Shown: positions 1 through 5,787 of the stretch, piece by piece | Position numbering within the stretch: the stretch's first letter is position 1 | Layout: each line of letters starts with the position of its first letter | The notes under the pieces: model-generated | Databases searched by the model: none | What the model was told of the DNA's origin: nothing | Seen by the model: the letters and a program-made list of their open reading frames with translations, nothing else | Translations under genes and position numbers: made by a program | DNA from: an uncultured bacterium | GTDB taxonomy: Bacteria > Bacillota > Clostridia > Lachnospirales > Lachnospiraceae | Assembly: GCA_945871045.1 (NCBI GenBank) | Contig: CAMBUC010000123.1 | Span: 1 to 6,609 of the forward strand | Direction: 5' to 3' | DNA: 6,609 nucleotides

Positions 1-1
1 G

Positions 2-136
2 AAAAAGATTCCGGCGGGAGGATCAGAAGATACGATCATCCTGTTCCAGTTAAAAGAGGACAGTGTCACTTCTATCGATCAGTTGGAGATGAAGGTGTCT
101 GCAGGGGGCAGCACATCCAGAGTAGTTTTTTTGTAA
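2..136 (+). CDS. 3' end of an unrecognised gene (partial, 44 codons)
   Basis: This is the C-terminal tail of a gene that starts before the window; reading begins at base 2 and ends at TAA 134-136. The visible residues are hydrophilic with alternating hydrophobics (for example DTIILFQLKED, then a Gly/Ser-rich turn, then RVVFL), which suggests a beta-rich C-terminal domain. No family motif can be recognised from so little sequence. Frame +1 is also open until base 194, but its translation is Arg/His/Cys-rich and less protein-like, so I prefer the frame ending at 136. No hairpin terminator follows; the gene is separated from cheV by 96 bp that contain a promoter. Function unknown. Confidence 0.55.
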   Translation, partial: KKIPAGGSEDTIILFQLKEDSVTSIDQLEMKVSAGGSTSRVVFL

Positions 137-182
137 AAATCATAAAAAGTGCTAAAAAAATATGCAATTTTCATAAAACTTA

Positions 183-191
183 TGTTATAAT
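183..191 (+). promoter_or_regulatory. Extended -10 promoter of cheV
   Basis: A perfect TATAAT at 186-191 is preceded by TGT at 183-185, which makes a TGn extended -10 element. No good -35 hexamer is present at 17-18 bp (the closest is ATGCAA at 162-167), which is acceptable for an extended -10 promoter. The predicted start is near base 198, giving a leader of about 35 nt before cheV. I see no convincing sigma-D (flagellar) motif. Confidence 0.65.
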
Positions 192-232
192 GTGACTAGT
201 TATTTTGAATTGCTTCGGGAGGAGATATTTAT

Positions 233-1141
233 ATGGATACAAATATTCTGTTAGAGAATGGAACAAACGAGCTTGAAGTGTTGGAGTTTACGCTGAACAA
301 TAACCATTACGGAATCAATGTTGCAAAGATCCGAGAGATTTTGGCATATCAGCCGGTAACGCCCATTCCGAATGCCAATCCCAGTGTGGAAGGTATCTTT
401 ATGCCGCGTGAGGCGATGATCACAGTCATTAATCTGAAGAGTTGTTTATCACTTCCGGTAGAAGGAGAGCAGAAGGGATTATTTATTATCACAAACTTCA
501 ACAAACTGGATCTTGCATTCCATGTAGATGAAGTAATTGGAATCCATAGAGTTTCCTGGGCAGACATCATTGAGCCGGATTCTACCATCAATGCAGGTGA
601 GAATGGAGTTTCCACCGGTGTGATCAAACTGGACGGAAAATTAGTCATCATTCTCGATTTCGAGAAGATCGTAACGGATATCAGCCCGGATACAGGACTG
701 AAGGTCAGCGACATCGAAGAACGCGGCGAGCGTCAGAGATGTGATTCTCCTATTTTAATGGCAGAGGATTCACCGCTTCTTAGCAAATTGATCACAGATT
801 GCTTGAAGAAGTCCGGTTATACAAACTTAAACGTATGTGGTAATGGAAAAGAAGCCTGGGACAAACTTGTTCAGTACAAAGAAGAAGGCACTGCCCACGA
901 AAAGGTACATTGTATTATCACAGACATTGAGATGCCGATCATGGATGGTCACCGGTTGACAAAACTCGTGAAATCAGACGGCGAATTGAAGGATATCCCG
1001 CTCATTATCTTCTCATCTCTGGTGAATGAGGAGATGCGTCGTAAGGGTGAGTCGCTTGGTGCAGATGCACAGTTGACCAAACCGGAGATCGGACAGTTAG
1101 TAGATACCGTGGATCGTTTGATCATTCATTCTGGAAAGTAA
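233..1141 (+). CDS. cheV: CheV chemotaxis coupling protein (CheW domain + receiver domain)
   Basis: CheV couples chemoreceptors to the CheA kinase in cytoplasmic receptor arrays and takes part in adaptation through its phosphorylatable receiver. Residues about 13-150 form a CheW-like domain (LEFTLNNNHYGINVAKIREIL at its start, Arg59 near the usual receptor-contact position, and a VINL strand). Residues about 172-300 form a receiver domain with the acidic pair Glu178-Asp179, phospho-acceptor Asp231 in TDIEMPIMDG, Ser261 at the Thr/Ser switch position, and Lys283 in TKPE. All receiver catalytic residues are present, so it should accept phosphate. The 302-residue length matches CheV proteins. 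The ATG at 233 is 8 nt after a strong GGAGGAG at 218-224. No cheA, cheY, receptor or flagellar gene is adjacent, so its partners must be encoded elsewhere. It has its own extended -10 promoter and a terminator-like hairpin 24 bp after its stop codon. Confidence 0.93.
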   Translation: MDTNILLENGTNELEVLEFTLNNNHYGINVAKIREILAYQPVTPIPNANPSVEGIFMPREAMITVINLKSCLSLPVEGEQKGLFIITNFNKLDLAFHVDEVIGIHRVSWADIIEPDSTINAGENGVSTGVIKLDGKLVIILDFEKIVTDISPDTGLKVSDIEERGERQRCDSPILMAEDSPLLSKLITDCLKKSGYTNLNVCGNGKEAWDKLVQYKEEGTAHEKVHCIITDIEMPIMDGHRLTKLVKSDGELKDIPLIIFSSLVNEEMRRKGESLGADAQLTKPEIGQLVDTVDRLIIHSGK

Positions 1142-1165
1142 TCTCAGTATTTTGAATGAAAAATG

Positions 1166-1213
1166 AGTGAGAGCGTTCAGAAATATCGTGTTATTTCTGA
1201 CACTCTCACTTTT
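1166..1213 (+). terminator. Terminator-like hairpin after cheV, possible attenuator
   Basis: The 5' arm, AGTGAGAG (1166-1173) then CAGAAATA (1178-1185), pairs with TATTTCTG (1192-1199) and CTCTCACT (1203-1210). The inner junction has one C/A mismatch and one bulged T. The loop is 6 nt (1186-1191). A short T run (1210-1213) follows, then CG. The stem is long but the T tract is weak, so termination may be partial. It lies 24 bp after the cheV stop and ends only 23 bp before the next start codon. Confidence 0.6.
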
Positions 1214-1220
1214 CGTGATG

Positions 1221-1229
1221 AAAGGAGGG
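1221..1229 (+). promoter_or_regulatory. Ribosome binding site deciding the GTG start at 1237
   Basis: AAAGGAGGG lies just upstream of GTG 1237-1239, with 8 nt between GGAGG (1224-1228) and the start codon. This supports the GTG start. The site sits directly after the hairpin at 1166-1213. Confidence 0.75.
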
Positions 1230-1236
1230 AGATTTT

Positions 1237-2943
1237 GTGCCTAACAATGAGGATTATTTGGATAGTCTGTTAAATAATGTGACAAGAAAACTGAGTGAGT
1301 TCGATGAGGATTTTGAACAGAAAAAACAGACTGCAGATCCCTATATGACAAAGAAAAATCTGCCGCCGAAGACAATGAAAGCCCTTGAAATAGTCAGAGA
1401 GAACCAATTTCTGCGGGAGTTTGAGGAAGAGTTAAAACAAGAAGATGCGGATCAGTTTTTAGAAGCCTTTGAGGCTGAACTTGACGATGATATGCAGGAG
1501 TTTGAGCGAACGAAGAACGCACAGGCTGCAGATGATGACGATTATATGGATCAGATCGAACAGCTGGTGAGTGAGTCTCAGGAAAAACCGCCGGTGGATG
1601 ATGTGGATCTTATGAGTGATCTTCAACTGCCGGTGGATGATTTTCGTTCATTTCAGACGGATGATGGGAGTCCTGCTTCTGATCTGTCTGGCCCTTCAGA
1701 TTCTTCGGCAGAGTTGCAGTTGCCGGACGAAGAACCCGTGTTGGGGATGGATGCGCCGCCGGAAGGGATGGAGGCATTGGGCAGTCTCTTTGAAGACGAA
1801 AAGTTTGGTCCTGCAGGAGAGGATCTACTGGGTGGCATGACGATGAACGAAGGAGAAGATCCGCTTCTTTCAGCAGGGATGTCTTTTGGTGATGGGGAAA
1901 CGATTTTACCGGAAGATGGTGCTTTGGACGATGCCGGGATCGAAGAACTGTTGAATAGTCTGTCAGAAGATGAAGCGCTTTCCGATATCGGAAAAATGTT
2001 GGAAGCCGATGAACAATCCATTTCTTTGGAAGATCTGAGTGCAGAACCGGAAAGTCTTGCCCATGCTGCGGATCTGGTAGAGAGCAGTCAGGCGGAAAAG
2101 AATCCGAAAAAAGAAAAGAAAAAAGGCTTTTTTGCAAAGTTCATGGACTTGTTGTTCGGTGAAGACGAGGATGATGAAGATCTGGCCTCGCAAACAGTTG
2201 AAGGTGAAGATGACCTTGACAATATTTCTGACGAGAATCTGGAAATCTTACGTGCGATGAGCGGAGATATGATGGGTGAATCGGACGGAAAGCCGGACAA
2301 GAAGAAAAAGAAAAAGGAAAAAAAGAAGAAAGAGAAAAAGAAAAAAGAGCCAAAAGAGAAGAAAAAGAAGGAACCAAAGCCGGAAAAACCGAAAAAAGAA
2401 AAGAAGCCAAAGGAAAAAGGCCCGCGTGAAAAACCGCTTCCCAGAGGACCGGTGATCATGATCTGGCTTTTGGCTGTTTCCATATTTGCCTTCGTTTTTC
2501 TGGGCAATAAGATGTTGATGAAGGCAAATGCCCTTCGGACAGCGGAGCAATGTTTTGACCGGGGAGATTATGTCAGCAGTTACGAAGAACTGAGTTCTGT
2601 GAAGATCGGAGAGAGCGAGACTGCCCTGTACGAGCGGGCGAAAGCCCTTGCAGGTGTCCAGACAGAACTGAATGCTTATTATTCCATGATGGAGGTGCGC
2701 AATTTCGATCTGGCATTGGATTGTCTGGTTCGTGCCCTCGGAAGATCTGACCTTCATATGGCAGAGGCAGAAGAGTGGGGTGTGACTGTTCAGATGAATG
2801 CCCTTGTTTCTGAAACCGTAAAGCAGTTACAGGATCAGTTTAATGTGACAGAAGCCCAGGCAAGAGAATTGTATGACATTGATGAGCGGGATGACTACTC
2901 GCTGGCGTTGGATGAGATCTTAAAGAGTCTTGGATTAAAATAA
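1237..2943 (+). CDS. Unrecognised single-pass membrane protein with acidic and lysine-rich cytoplasmic region and TPR-like outer domain
   Basis: I cannot assign a function. The 568 residues fall into clear zones. Residues 1-285 are strongly acidic and probably disordered, with short helical patches such as YLDSLLNNV (7-15) and EELLNSLSEDEALSDIGKML (236-255), and a small internal repeat LQLPVDD/LQLPDEE (129-135 and 160-166). Residues 289-310 switch from KKEKKKGFFAKF to a hydrophobic patch and back to acid, perhaps an amphipathic membrane-contacting helix. Residues 352-399 are extremely Lys-rich with Glu and Pro. Residues 405-423 form one transmembrane helix (VIMIWLLAVSIFAFVFLG), oriented with the N-terminus inside by the positive-inside rule. 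Residues 430-568 lie outside and look helical and TPR-like (AEQCFDRGDYVSSYEEL, then YERAKALAG). There is no signal peptide or enzyme motif. The GTG start is supported by AAAGGAGGG. It follows cheV in the same direction across a terminator-like hairpin, and a strong terminator follows it. A structural or scaffold role is possible but speculative. Confidence 0.85.
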   Translation: MPNNEDYLDSLLNNVTRKLSEFDEDFEQKKQTADPYMTKKNLPPKTMKALEIVRENQFLREFEEELKQEDADQFLEAFEAELDDDMQEFERTKNAQAADDDDYMDQIEQLVSESQEKPPVDDVDLMSDLQLPVDDFRSFQTDDGSPASDLSGPSDSSAELQLPDEEPVLGMDAPPEGMEALGSLFEDEKFGPAGEDLLGGMTMNEGEDPLLSAGMSFGDGETILPEDGALDDAGIEELLNSLSEDEALSDIGKMLEADEQSISLEDLSAEPESLAHAADLVESSQAEKNPKKEKKKGFFAKFMDLLFGEDEDDEDLASQTVEGEDDLDNISDENLEILRAMSGDMMGESDGKPDKKKKKKEKKKKEKKKKEPKEKKKKEPKPEKPKKEKKPKEKGPREKPLPRGPVIMIWLLAVSIFAFVFLGNKMLMKANALRTAEQCFDRGDYVSSYEELSSVKIGESETALYERAKALAGVQTELNAYYSMMEVRNFDLALDCLVRALGRSDLHMAEAEEWGVTVQMNALVSETVKQLQDQFNVTEAQARELYDIDERDDYSLALDEILKSLGLK

Positions 2944-2988
2944 AAAATGAGTGTTTGATGCTATCACTTGTCAGATGCAGGGAAAATA

Positions 2989-3046
2989 AAAAAACGGGTT
3001 TGCTTTGCTTTCGCATGTCAGATGCAGCATAGCGAACCCGTTTTTT
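2989..3046. terminator. Bidirectional rho-independent terminator between convergent genes
   Basis: AAAAAACGGGTT at 2989-3000 pairs perfectly with AACCCGTTTTTT at 3035-3046. The stem continues inward through a T/G wobble, GCT/AGC, one mismatch and TGC/GCA to a loop of about 18 nt. The plus strand ends in six T, and the minus strand ends in seven T (A run 2988-2994). It serves both the 1237-2943 gene (+) and trpB2 (-); the trpB2 stop codon is 13 bp away. Confidence 0.9.
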
Positions 3047-3059
3047 ATTATCTTATCTC

Positions 3060-4442
3060 TTAAAATTCATTTCCGGGAAACTTCGGAATCCCCTTAAATC
3101 CTTCGGCGAGATCTTCGTCGGTAGGAATAAAATCGGTCATCTTTCCATCGTGGAATTTCTCATAAGCGATCATATCAAAGTATCCGGTTCCGGTGAGACC
3201 AAAGAGAATATTCTTTTCTTCTCCGGTTTCCTTGCATTTCAGCGCTTCGTCAATGGCAACACGGATGGCGTGAGAACTTTCGGGGGCAGGAAGGATACCT
3301 TCAGCTCTTGCGAAAAGTTCAGCGGCTTCGAATACAGAGGTCTGTTTTACAGCGGTTGCTTCCATATAGCCATCATGATACAACTGAGAGAGTGTGCTGC
3401 TCATGCCATGGAAACGAAGTCCGCCCGCATGATTTGCAGAAGGAATAAATCCGCTTCCTAAGGTGTACATTTTTGCCAGAGGACAGATCATGCCGGTATC
3501 GCAGAAATCATATGCAAATTTACCACGGGTGAAACTGGGGCATGAGGCTGGTTCTACTGCGATAAAACGATAATCTTTTTCACCCCGGAGTTTTTCGCCC
3601 ATGAAGGGTGCGATCAGTCCGCCGAGGTTTGAACCGCCGCCGGCACAGCCGATAATGATATCAGGCGTAATGTTGTATTTGTCAAGGGCGGCTTTTGCCT
3701 CCAGACCGATCACGGACTGGTGCAACAGTACCTGATTTAACACGCTTCCTAATACATAACGATATCCTTCGTTTTTCGTAGCAACTTCAACGGCTTCCGA
3801 AATCGCACATCCAAGAGAACCGGTTGTTCCGGGATGCGCCTCTAAGATCTTGCGTCCCACTTCCGTATCCATGGACGGAGACGGAGTTACATTTGCACCA
3901 TAGGTACGCATAACTTCTCTTCGGAAAGGCTTCTGTTCATAGGAAACTTTTACCATAAAAACTTTGCAATCCAGATCAAAGTAAGCGCAAGCCATGGAAA
4001 GAGCAGTTCCCCACTGACCGGCGCCGGTCTCTGTAGTCACGCCTTTCAGTCCCTGCTTCTTTGCGTAATATGCCTGGGCGATGGCGGAATTTAATTTGTG
4101 GCTTCCGCTCGTATTATTTCCCTCAAATTTATAATAGATATGGGCCGGTGTTCCCAGTGCTTTTTCCAGATAATACGCTCTTACAAGGGGAGCGGGGCGA
4201 TACATTTTATAAAAATCCCGGATTTCTGCAGGAATTTCTACAAAAGGTGTGGTATCATCCAGTTCCTGATCCACCAATTCTTTACAGAAGATCGGTGAAA
4301 GTTCTTCTGCTGTCAGCGGCTGTAAGGTGCCGGGATTTAATAACGGTGCCGGCTTCGTTTGCATATCCGCACGCAGATTGTACCATGCCTTGGGGATCTC
4401 GTCTTCTGTCAGATATATTTTGTAAGGAATTTCATGATTCAT
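3060..4442 (-). CDS. trpB2: TrpB2-type tryptophan synthase beta chain (PLP enzyme, TrpB-related family)
   Basis: This is a pyridoxal-phosphate enzyme of the TrpB2 group, which condenses indole with serine (in some members phosphoserine) to make tryptophan and often acts without a TrpA partner. The PLP lysine is Lys116 in GSHKLNSA, and the catalytic glutamate is Glu138 in TETGAGQWG. The phosphate-binding loop is GGGSN (268-272), and the conserved HAGGLRFHG lies at 338-346. Near the C-terminus GLTGTGYFD (415-423) occupies the cofactor-nitrogen position; it carries Thr417 where classical TrpB has Ser. At 460 residues it is longer than TrpB1 (about 400), and it has the N-terminal extension typical of TrpB2 (residues 1-80, including NLRADM). 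The ATG at 4442 is 8 nt from AAGGAGG (4451-4457, minus strand). No other trp gene is next to it, and it is divergent from a LysR-type gene, so it is probably an indole-salvage or specialised enzyme controlled by that regulator. The physiological substrate is not provable from sequence. Confidence 0.92.
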   Translation of the reverse strand: MNHEIPYKIYLTEDEIPKAWYNLRADMQTKPAPLLNPGTLQPLTAEELSPIFCKELVDQELDDTTPFVEIPAEIRDFYKMYRPAPLVRAYYLEKALGTPAHIYYKFEGNNTSGSHKLNSAIAQAYYAKKQGLKGVTTETGAGQWGTALSMACAYFDLDCKVFMVKVSYEQKPFRREVMRTYGANVTPSPSMDTEVGRKILEAHPGTTGSLGCAISEAVEVATKNEGYRYVLGSVLNQVLLHQSVIGLEAKAALDKYNITPDIIIGCAGGGSNLGGLIAPFMGEKLRGEKDYRFIAVEPASCPSFTRGKFAYDFCDTGMICPLAKMYTLGSGFIPSANHAGGLRFHGMSSTLSQLYHDGYMEATAVKQTSVFEAAELFARAEGILPAPESSHAIRVAIDEALKCKETGEEKNILFGLTGTGYFDMIAYEKFHDGKMTDFIPTDEDLAEGFKGIPKFPGNEF

Positions 4443-4479
4443 TGTGTTGTCCTCCTTGAATGATTTGATTTGTTGTTTC

Positions 4480-4494
4480 TCAAGTTTTTCTTAT
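4480..4494 (-). promoter_or_regulatory. Second copy of the LysR-type box (inverted)
   Basis: On the minus strand this reads ATAAGAAAAACTTGA, identical in its first 13 bases to the box at 4543-4557 and in the opposite orientation. It overlaps the predicted trpB2 -10 and start site (about -8 to +6). The 63-bp centre-to-centre distance is about six helical turns, which would place both sites on the same face of the DNA. It has lost the final dyad bases and is probably the weaker site. Confidence 0.5.
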
Positions 4495-4521
4495 TATGAC
4501 ACTGGAAAAATTATTTGTCTA
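4493..4521 (-). promoter_or_regulatory. Predicted trpB2 promoter
   Basis: On the minus strand, TAGACA (complement of 4516-4521, 5/6 match to the -35 consensus) is followed after 17 bp by CATAAT (complement of 4493-4498, 5/6 match to the -10). The predicted start is near 4486, giving a leader of about 43 nt. The -35 lies inside the spacer of the predicted divergent lysR promoter, so the two promoters should interfere with each other. Confidence 0.6.
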
Positions 4522-4531
4522 ATAGTAAAAT
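4503..4531 (+). promoter_or_regulatory. Predicted lysR promoter
   Basis: TGGAAA (4503-4508, 4/6) and TAAAAT (4526-4531, 5/6) are spaced by 17 bp. The predicted start is near 4538, leaving a leader of about 40 nt. The LysR-type box at 4543-4557 then falls just downstream of this start, a position suited to autorepression. The match is modest. Confidence 0.4.
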
Positions 4532-4542
4532 ACAAATAGATC

Positions 4543-4557
4543 ATAAGAAAAACTTAT
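4543..4557 (+). promoter_or_regulatory. LysR-type operator box ATAAG-N5-CTTAT
   Basis: ATAAGAAAAACTTAT is a 15-bp dyad with 5-bp arms and a 5-bp centre, and it contains T-N11-A (T4544, A4556), the classic LysR-family box. Its centre is about 64 bp upstream of the predicted trpB2 start, the usual recognition-site distance for LysR activators, and just downstream of the predicted lysR start. A second copy lies at 4480-4494. Confidence 0.65.
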
Positions 4558-4567
4558 TACAAGTTCC

Positions 4568-4572
4568 GGAGG
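4568..4572 (+). promoter_or_regulatory. Ribosome binding site deciding the lysR start at 4578
   Basis: GGAGG stands 5 nt before ATG 4578. An in-frame TTG at 4515 would add 21 residues, but it has no ribosome binding site, lies within the promoter region and would add a non-conserved extension ahead of the LysR-typical MNFNQLEYF. Confidence 0.8.
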
Positions 4573-4577
4573 ATGTT

Positions 4578-5477
4578 ATGAATTTTAATCAGTTGGAATA
4601 TTTTGTCAGTGCCGCAGAGCACTTAAACTTTACGAAAGCAGCCCGGGAATGCTTTATTTCCCAGACTGCAATGACCCAGCAGATGCAGGCACTGGAGAAA
4701 ACACTTGGGGTACAGTTGTTTGTCCGTGACAAGCACCGCATCGAATTGACAACGGCAGGATCTGTCTATTTAAAAGAAGCCAGAGCGATACTAAAACGCA
4801 GTGATGAAGCTATGCGTCTTGCACGAATGGCTTCCAAGGGAGTTGATGGGGAGATCACCATCGGATTTGTCAGCGGTTTTGGACAGAGTGACTGCTATGA
4901 GATACTCCGGGGCTTCCATGAGGTATTTCCAAATATCAAACTCAAACTTTTGAGGAATACCATGAGCGGCTTGATGGATGCACTGCAAAGAGGCGAGTGT
5001 GATCTGGCCCTTACCGTGCAGCCCCATCAGAGAAATTATGAACATATGAATCGCATGTATATGAAAAGTTATCCGATCTTTGTTGTGCTGTCGAAAAATC
5101 ATCGGCTGTCAGAATTGACAGAGATCGAATGTAAAGATTTAAAAGAAGAATCTTTTATTATCATGCAGCCGGCAGCAAGATCCCGGGATGAAATGGAAGA
5201 GATGCTGTGGGTTTATCAAAGGGGTGGATTTTTGCCTCAGGTAGTCGCCGTTGAAAAAGAACCGGAGATGATCATGTTAATGGCATCCCTTGAAATGGGA
5301 GTCAGTCTCATGCCGGAATATATCGTTCGTCCATACACCAAAAGTGAAGAACTGGCGATCATTCCTGTTATGAAAAGTGACAAAACGGCAGAAACGCTAA
5401 ATTTTGAGATGGTATGGGCGAAAGAGAATGTGAATCCGTCGGTAGAAAAATTTTTGGAGTGGTGGAAAGAACAGTAA
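4578..5477 (+). CDS. LysR-family transcriptional regulator
   Basis: This is a DNA-binding regulator, expected to act as a tetramer. Residues 1-60 are the winged helix-turn-helix (MNFNQLEYFVSAAEHLNFTKAAREC, then SQTAMTQQMQALEKTLGVQLFVRD, then LTTAG). A linker helix covers about 61-88. Residues about 92-295 form the periplasmic-binding-protein-like effector domain, starting GEITIGFVSGFG and including GECDLALTV and MASLEMGVSLMPEYIV. The 299-residue length is normal for the family. The ATG at 4578 is preferred over an upstream in-frame TTG. It is divergent from trpB2, the classic arrangement for a LysR regulator and its target, and the shared gap holds two LysR-type boxes. It probably activates trpB2 in response to an aromatic metabolite (indole, tryptophan or a precursor) and represses itself; the ligand is a guess. 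Nothing appears missing. Confidence 0.92.
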   Translation: MNFNQLEYFVSAAEHLNFTKAARECFISQTAMTQQMQALEKTLGVQLFVRDKHRIELTTAGSVYLKEARAILKRSDEAMRLARMASKGVDGEITIGFVSGFGQSDCYEILRGFHEVFPNIKLKLLRNTMSGLMDALQRGECDLALTVQPHQRNYEHMNRMYMKSYPIFVVLSKNHRLSELTEIECKDLKEESFIIMQPAARSRDEMEEMLWVYQRGGFLPQVVAVEKEPEMIMLMASLEMGVSLMPEYIVRPYTKSEELAIIPVMKSDKTAETLNFEMVWAKENVNPSVEKFLEWWKEQ

Positions 5478-5522
5478 CCGAGAGTTCTTGCTATATATAG
5501 AAGGAAAAAGCAGCGATTCCCT

Positions 5523-5546
5523 GACAAATTCATTGATTTGTCTTTC
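5523..5546 (+). terminator. Weak terminator-like hairpin after lysR
   Basis: GACAAAT (5523-5529) pairs with ATTTGTC (5536-5542) around the loop TCATTG, followed by TTTC. The stem is short and AT-rich and the T tract is poor, so it may be weak or may instead mark a promoter region; it overlaps the possible -35 at 5533-5538. It is the only terminator candidate for lysR. Confidence 0.3.
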
Positions 5547-5561
5547 TGTGAATGATAAAAT
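5533..5561 (+). promoter_or_regulatory. Predicted promoter at the left edge of the inverted-repeat element
   Basis: TTGATT (5533-5538, 4/6) and TAAAAT (5556-5561, 5/6) are spaced by 17 bp, and TGA (5553-5555) makes an extended -10. The predicted start is near 5568, inside the left arm of the element at 5562-5758. Transcription would run through the element and into the M15 peptidase gene, giving a leader of about 220 nt. No better promoter for that gene is visible. Confidence 0.45.
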
Positions 5562-5758
5562 GTAACTATTCAGAGCCAAGGCAATTTGAATGTAAATGCG
5601 TAGCAATTTACATTCGTGAGGAAGTAGCGAAGCGAATTCCGAATAACCACTATCGGAATCATGCTTGCATGAATGACGATATTTTTGGAAATTTCTTTGG
5701 CGAGAAGCCACATCGAGATGGAACTTTAGCGGAATCGAGATGGGGTCTGAATAGTTAC
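5562..5758. repeat. 197-bp element bounded by perfect 13-bp inverted repeats, with internal hairpins (MITE-like or structured RNA)
   Basis: GTAACTATTCAGA (5562-5574) is repeated as its exact reverse complement at 5746-5758. Between them are several hairpins: GAATGTAAAT/ATTTACATTC (5588-5597 with 5606-5615), ATTCCGA/TCGGAAT (5636-5642 with 5653-5659), TCATG/CATGA (5659-5663 with 5668-5672), and TGGC/GCCA (5698-5701 with 5707-5710). A 10-bp direct repeat ATCGAGATGG occurs at 5712-5721 and 5734-5743. No convincing target-site duplication flanks the ends, no transposase is present, and no T tract follows, so it is not a simple terminator. It fills most of the gap between lysR and the peptidase gene. 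The terminal repeats suggest a non-autonomous mobile repeat; the dense folding equally suits a leader or small RNA. Confidence 0.6.
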
Positions 5759-5776
5759 CTCAGTCATCAGTGAAAA

Positions 5777-5780
5777 GAGG
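5777..5780 (+). promoter_or_regulatory. Ribosome binding site deciding the start at 5788
   Basis: The AAAAGAGG stretch ending in GAGG (5777-5780) is 7 nt before ATG 5788, whose frame stays open to the window end. A nearer ATG at 5781 is too close to the site and its frame closes after about 45 codons, so it is not the start. Confidence 0.65.
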
Positions 5781-5787
5781 ATGGATC

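Noticed and set aside
137..182. Possible sigma-D (flagellar) promoter before cheV
   Set aside because: The TAAA-like stretches are not followed at the right distance by a GCCGATAT-like element, while a TGn-TATAAT box explains transcription better.
2088..2757. Minus-strand open frames rich in Ser/Phe/Leu opposite the Lys-rich region
   Set aside because: They are the antisense reading of the purine-rich Lys/Glu codons, lack ribosome binding sites and have low-complexity composition.
4515..4577. In-frame TTG start adding 21 residues to the LysR regulator
   Set aside because: There is no ribosome binding site, it lies upstream of the predicted transcript start, and LysR proteins typically begin at the MNFNQLEYF-like segment.
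5562..5758. Reading the terminal inverted repeats as a long terminator or as an insertion sequence
   Set aside because: No T tract follows the right arm, the loop would be 171 nt, and 197 bp cannot encode a transposase. No clear target-site duplication is seen either, so mobility is left as a hypothesis.
5552..5773. A 73-codon open frame running through the whole inverted-repeat element
   Set aside because: Its ATG has no ribosome binding site, it follows the hairpins and repeats rather than a protein-like pattern, and both ends fall just outside the element. It is most likely chance openness of the repeat, although such frames may be annotated as small proteins elsewhere.
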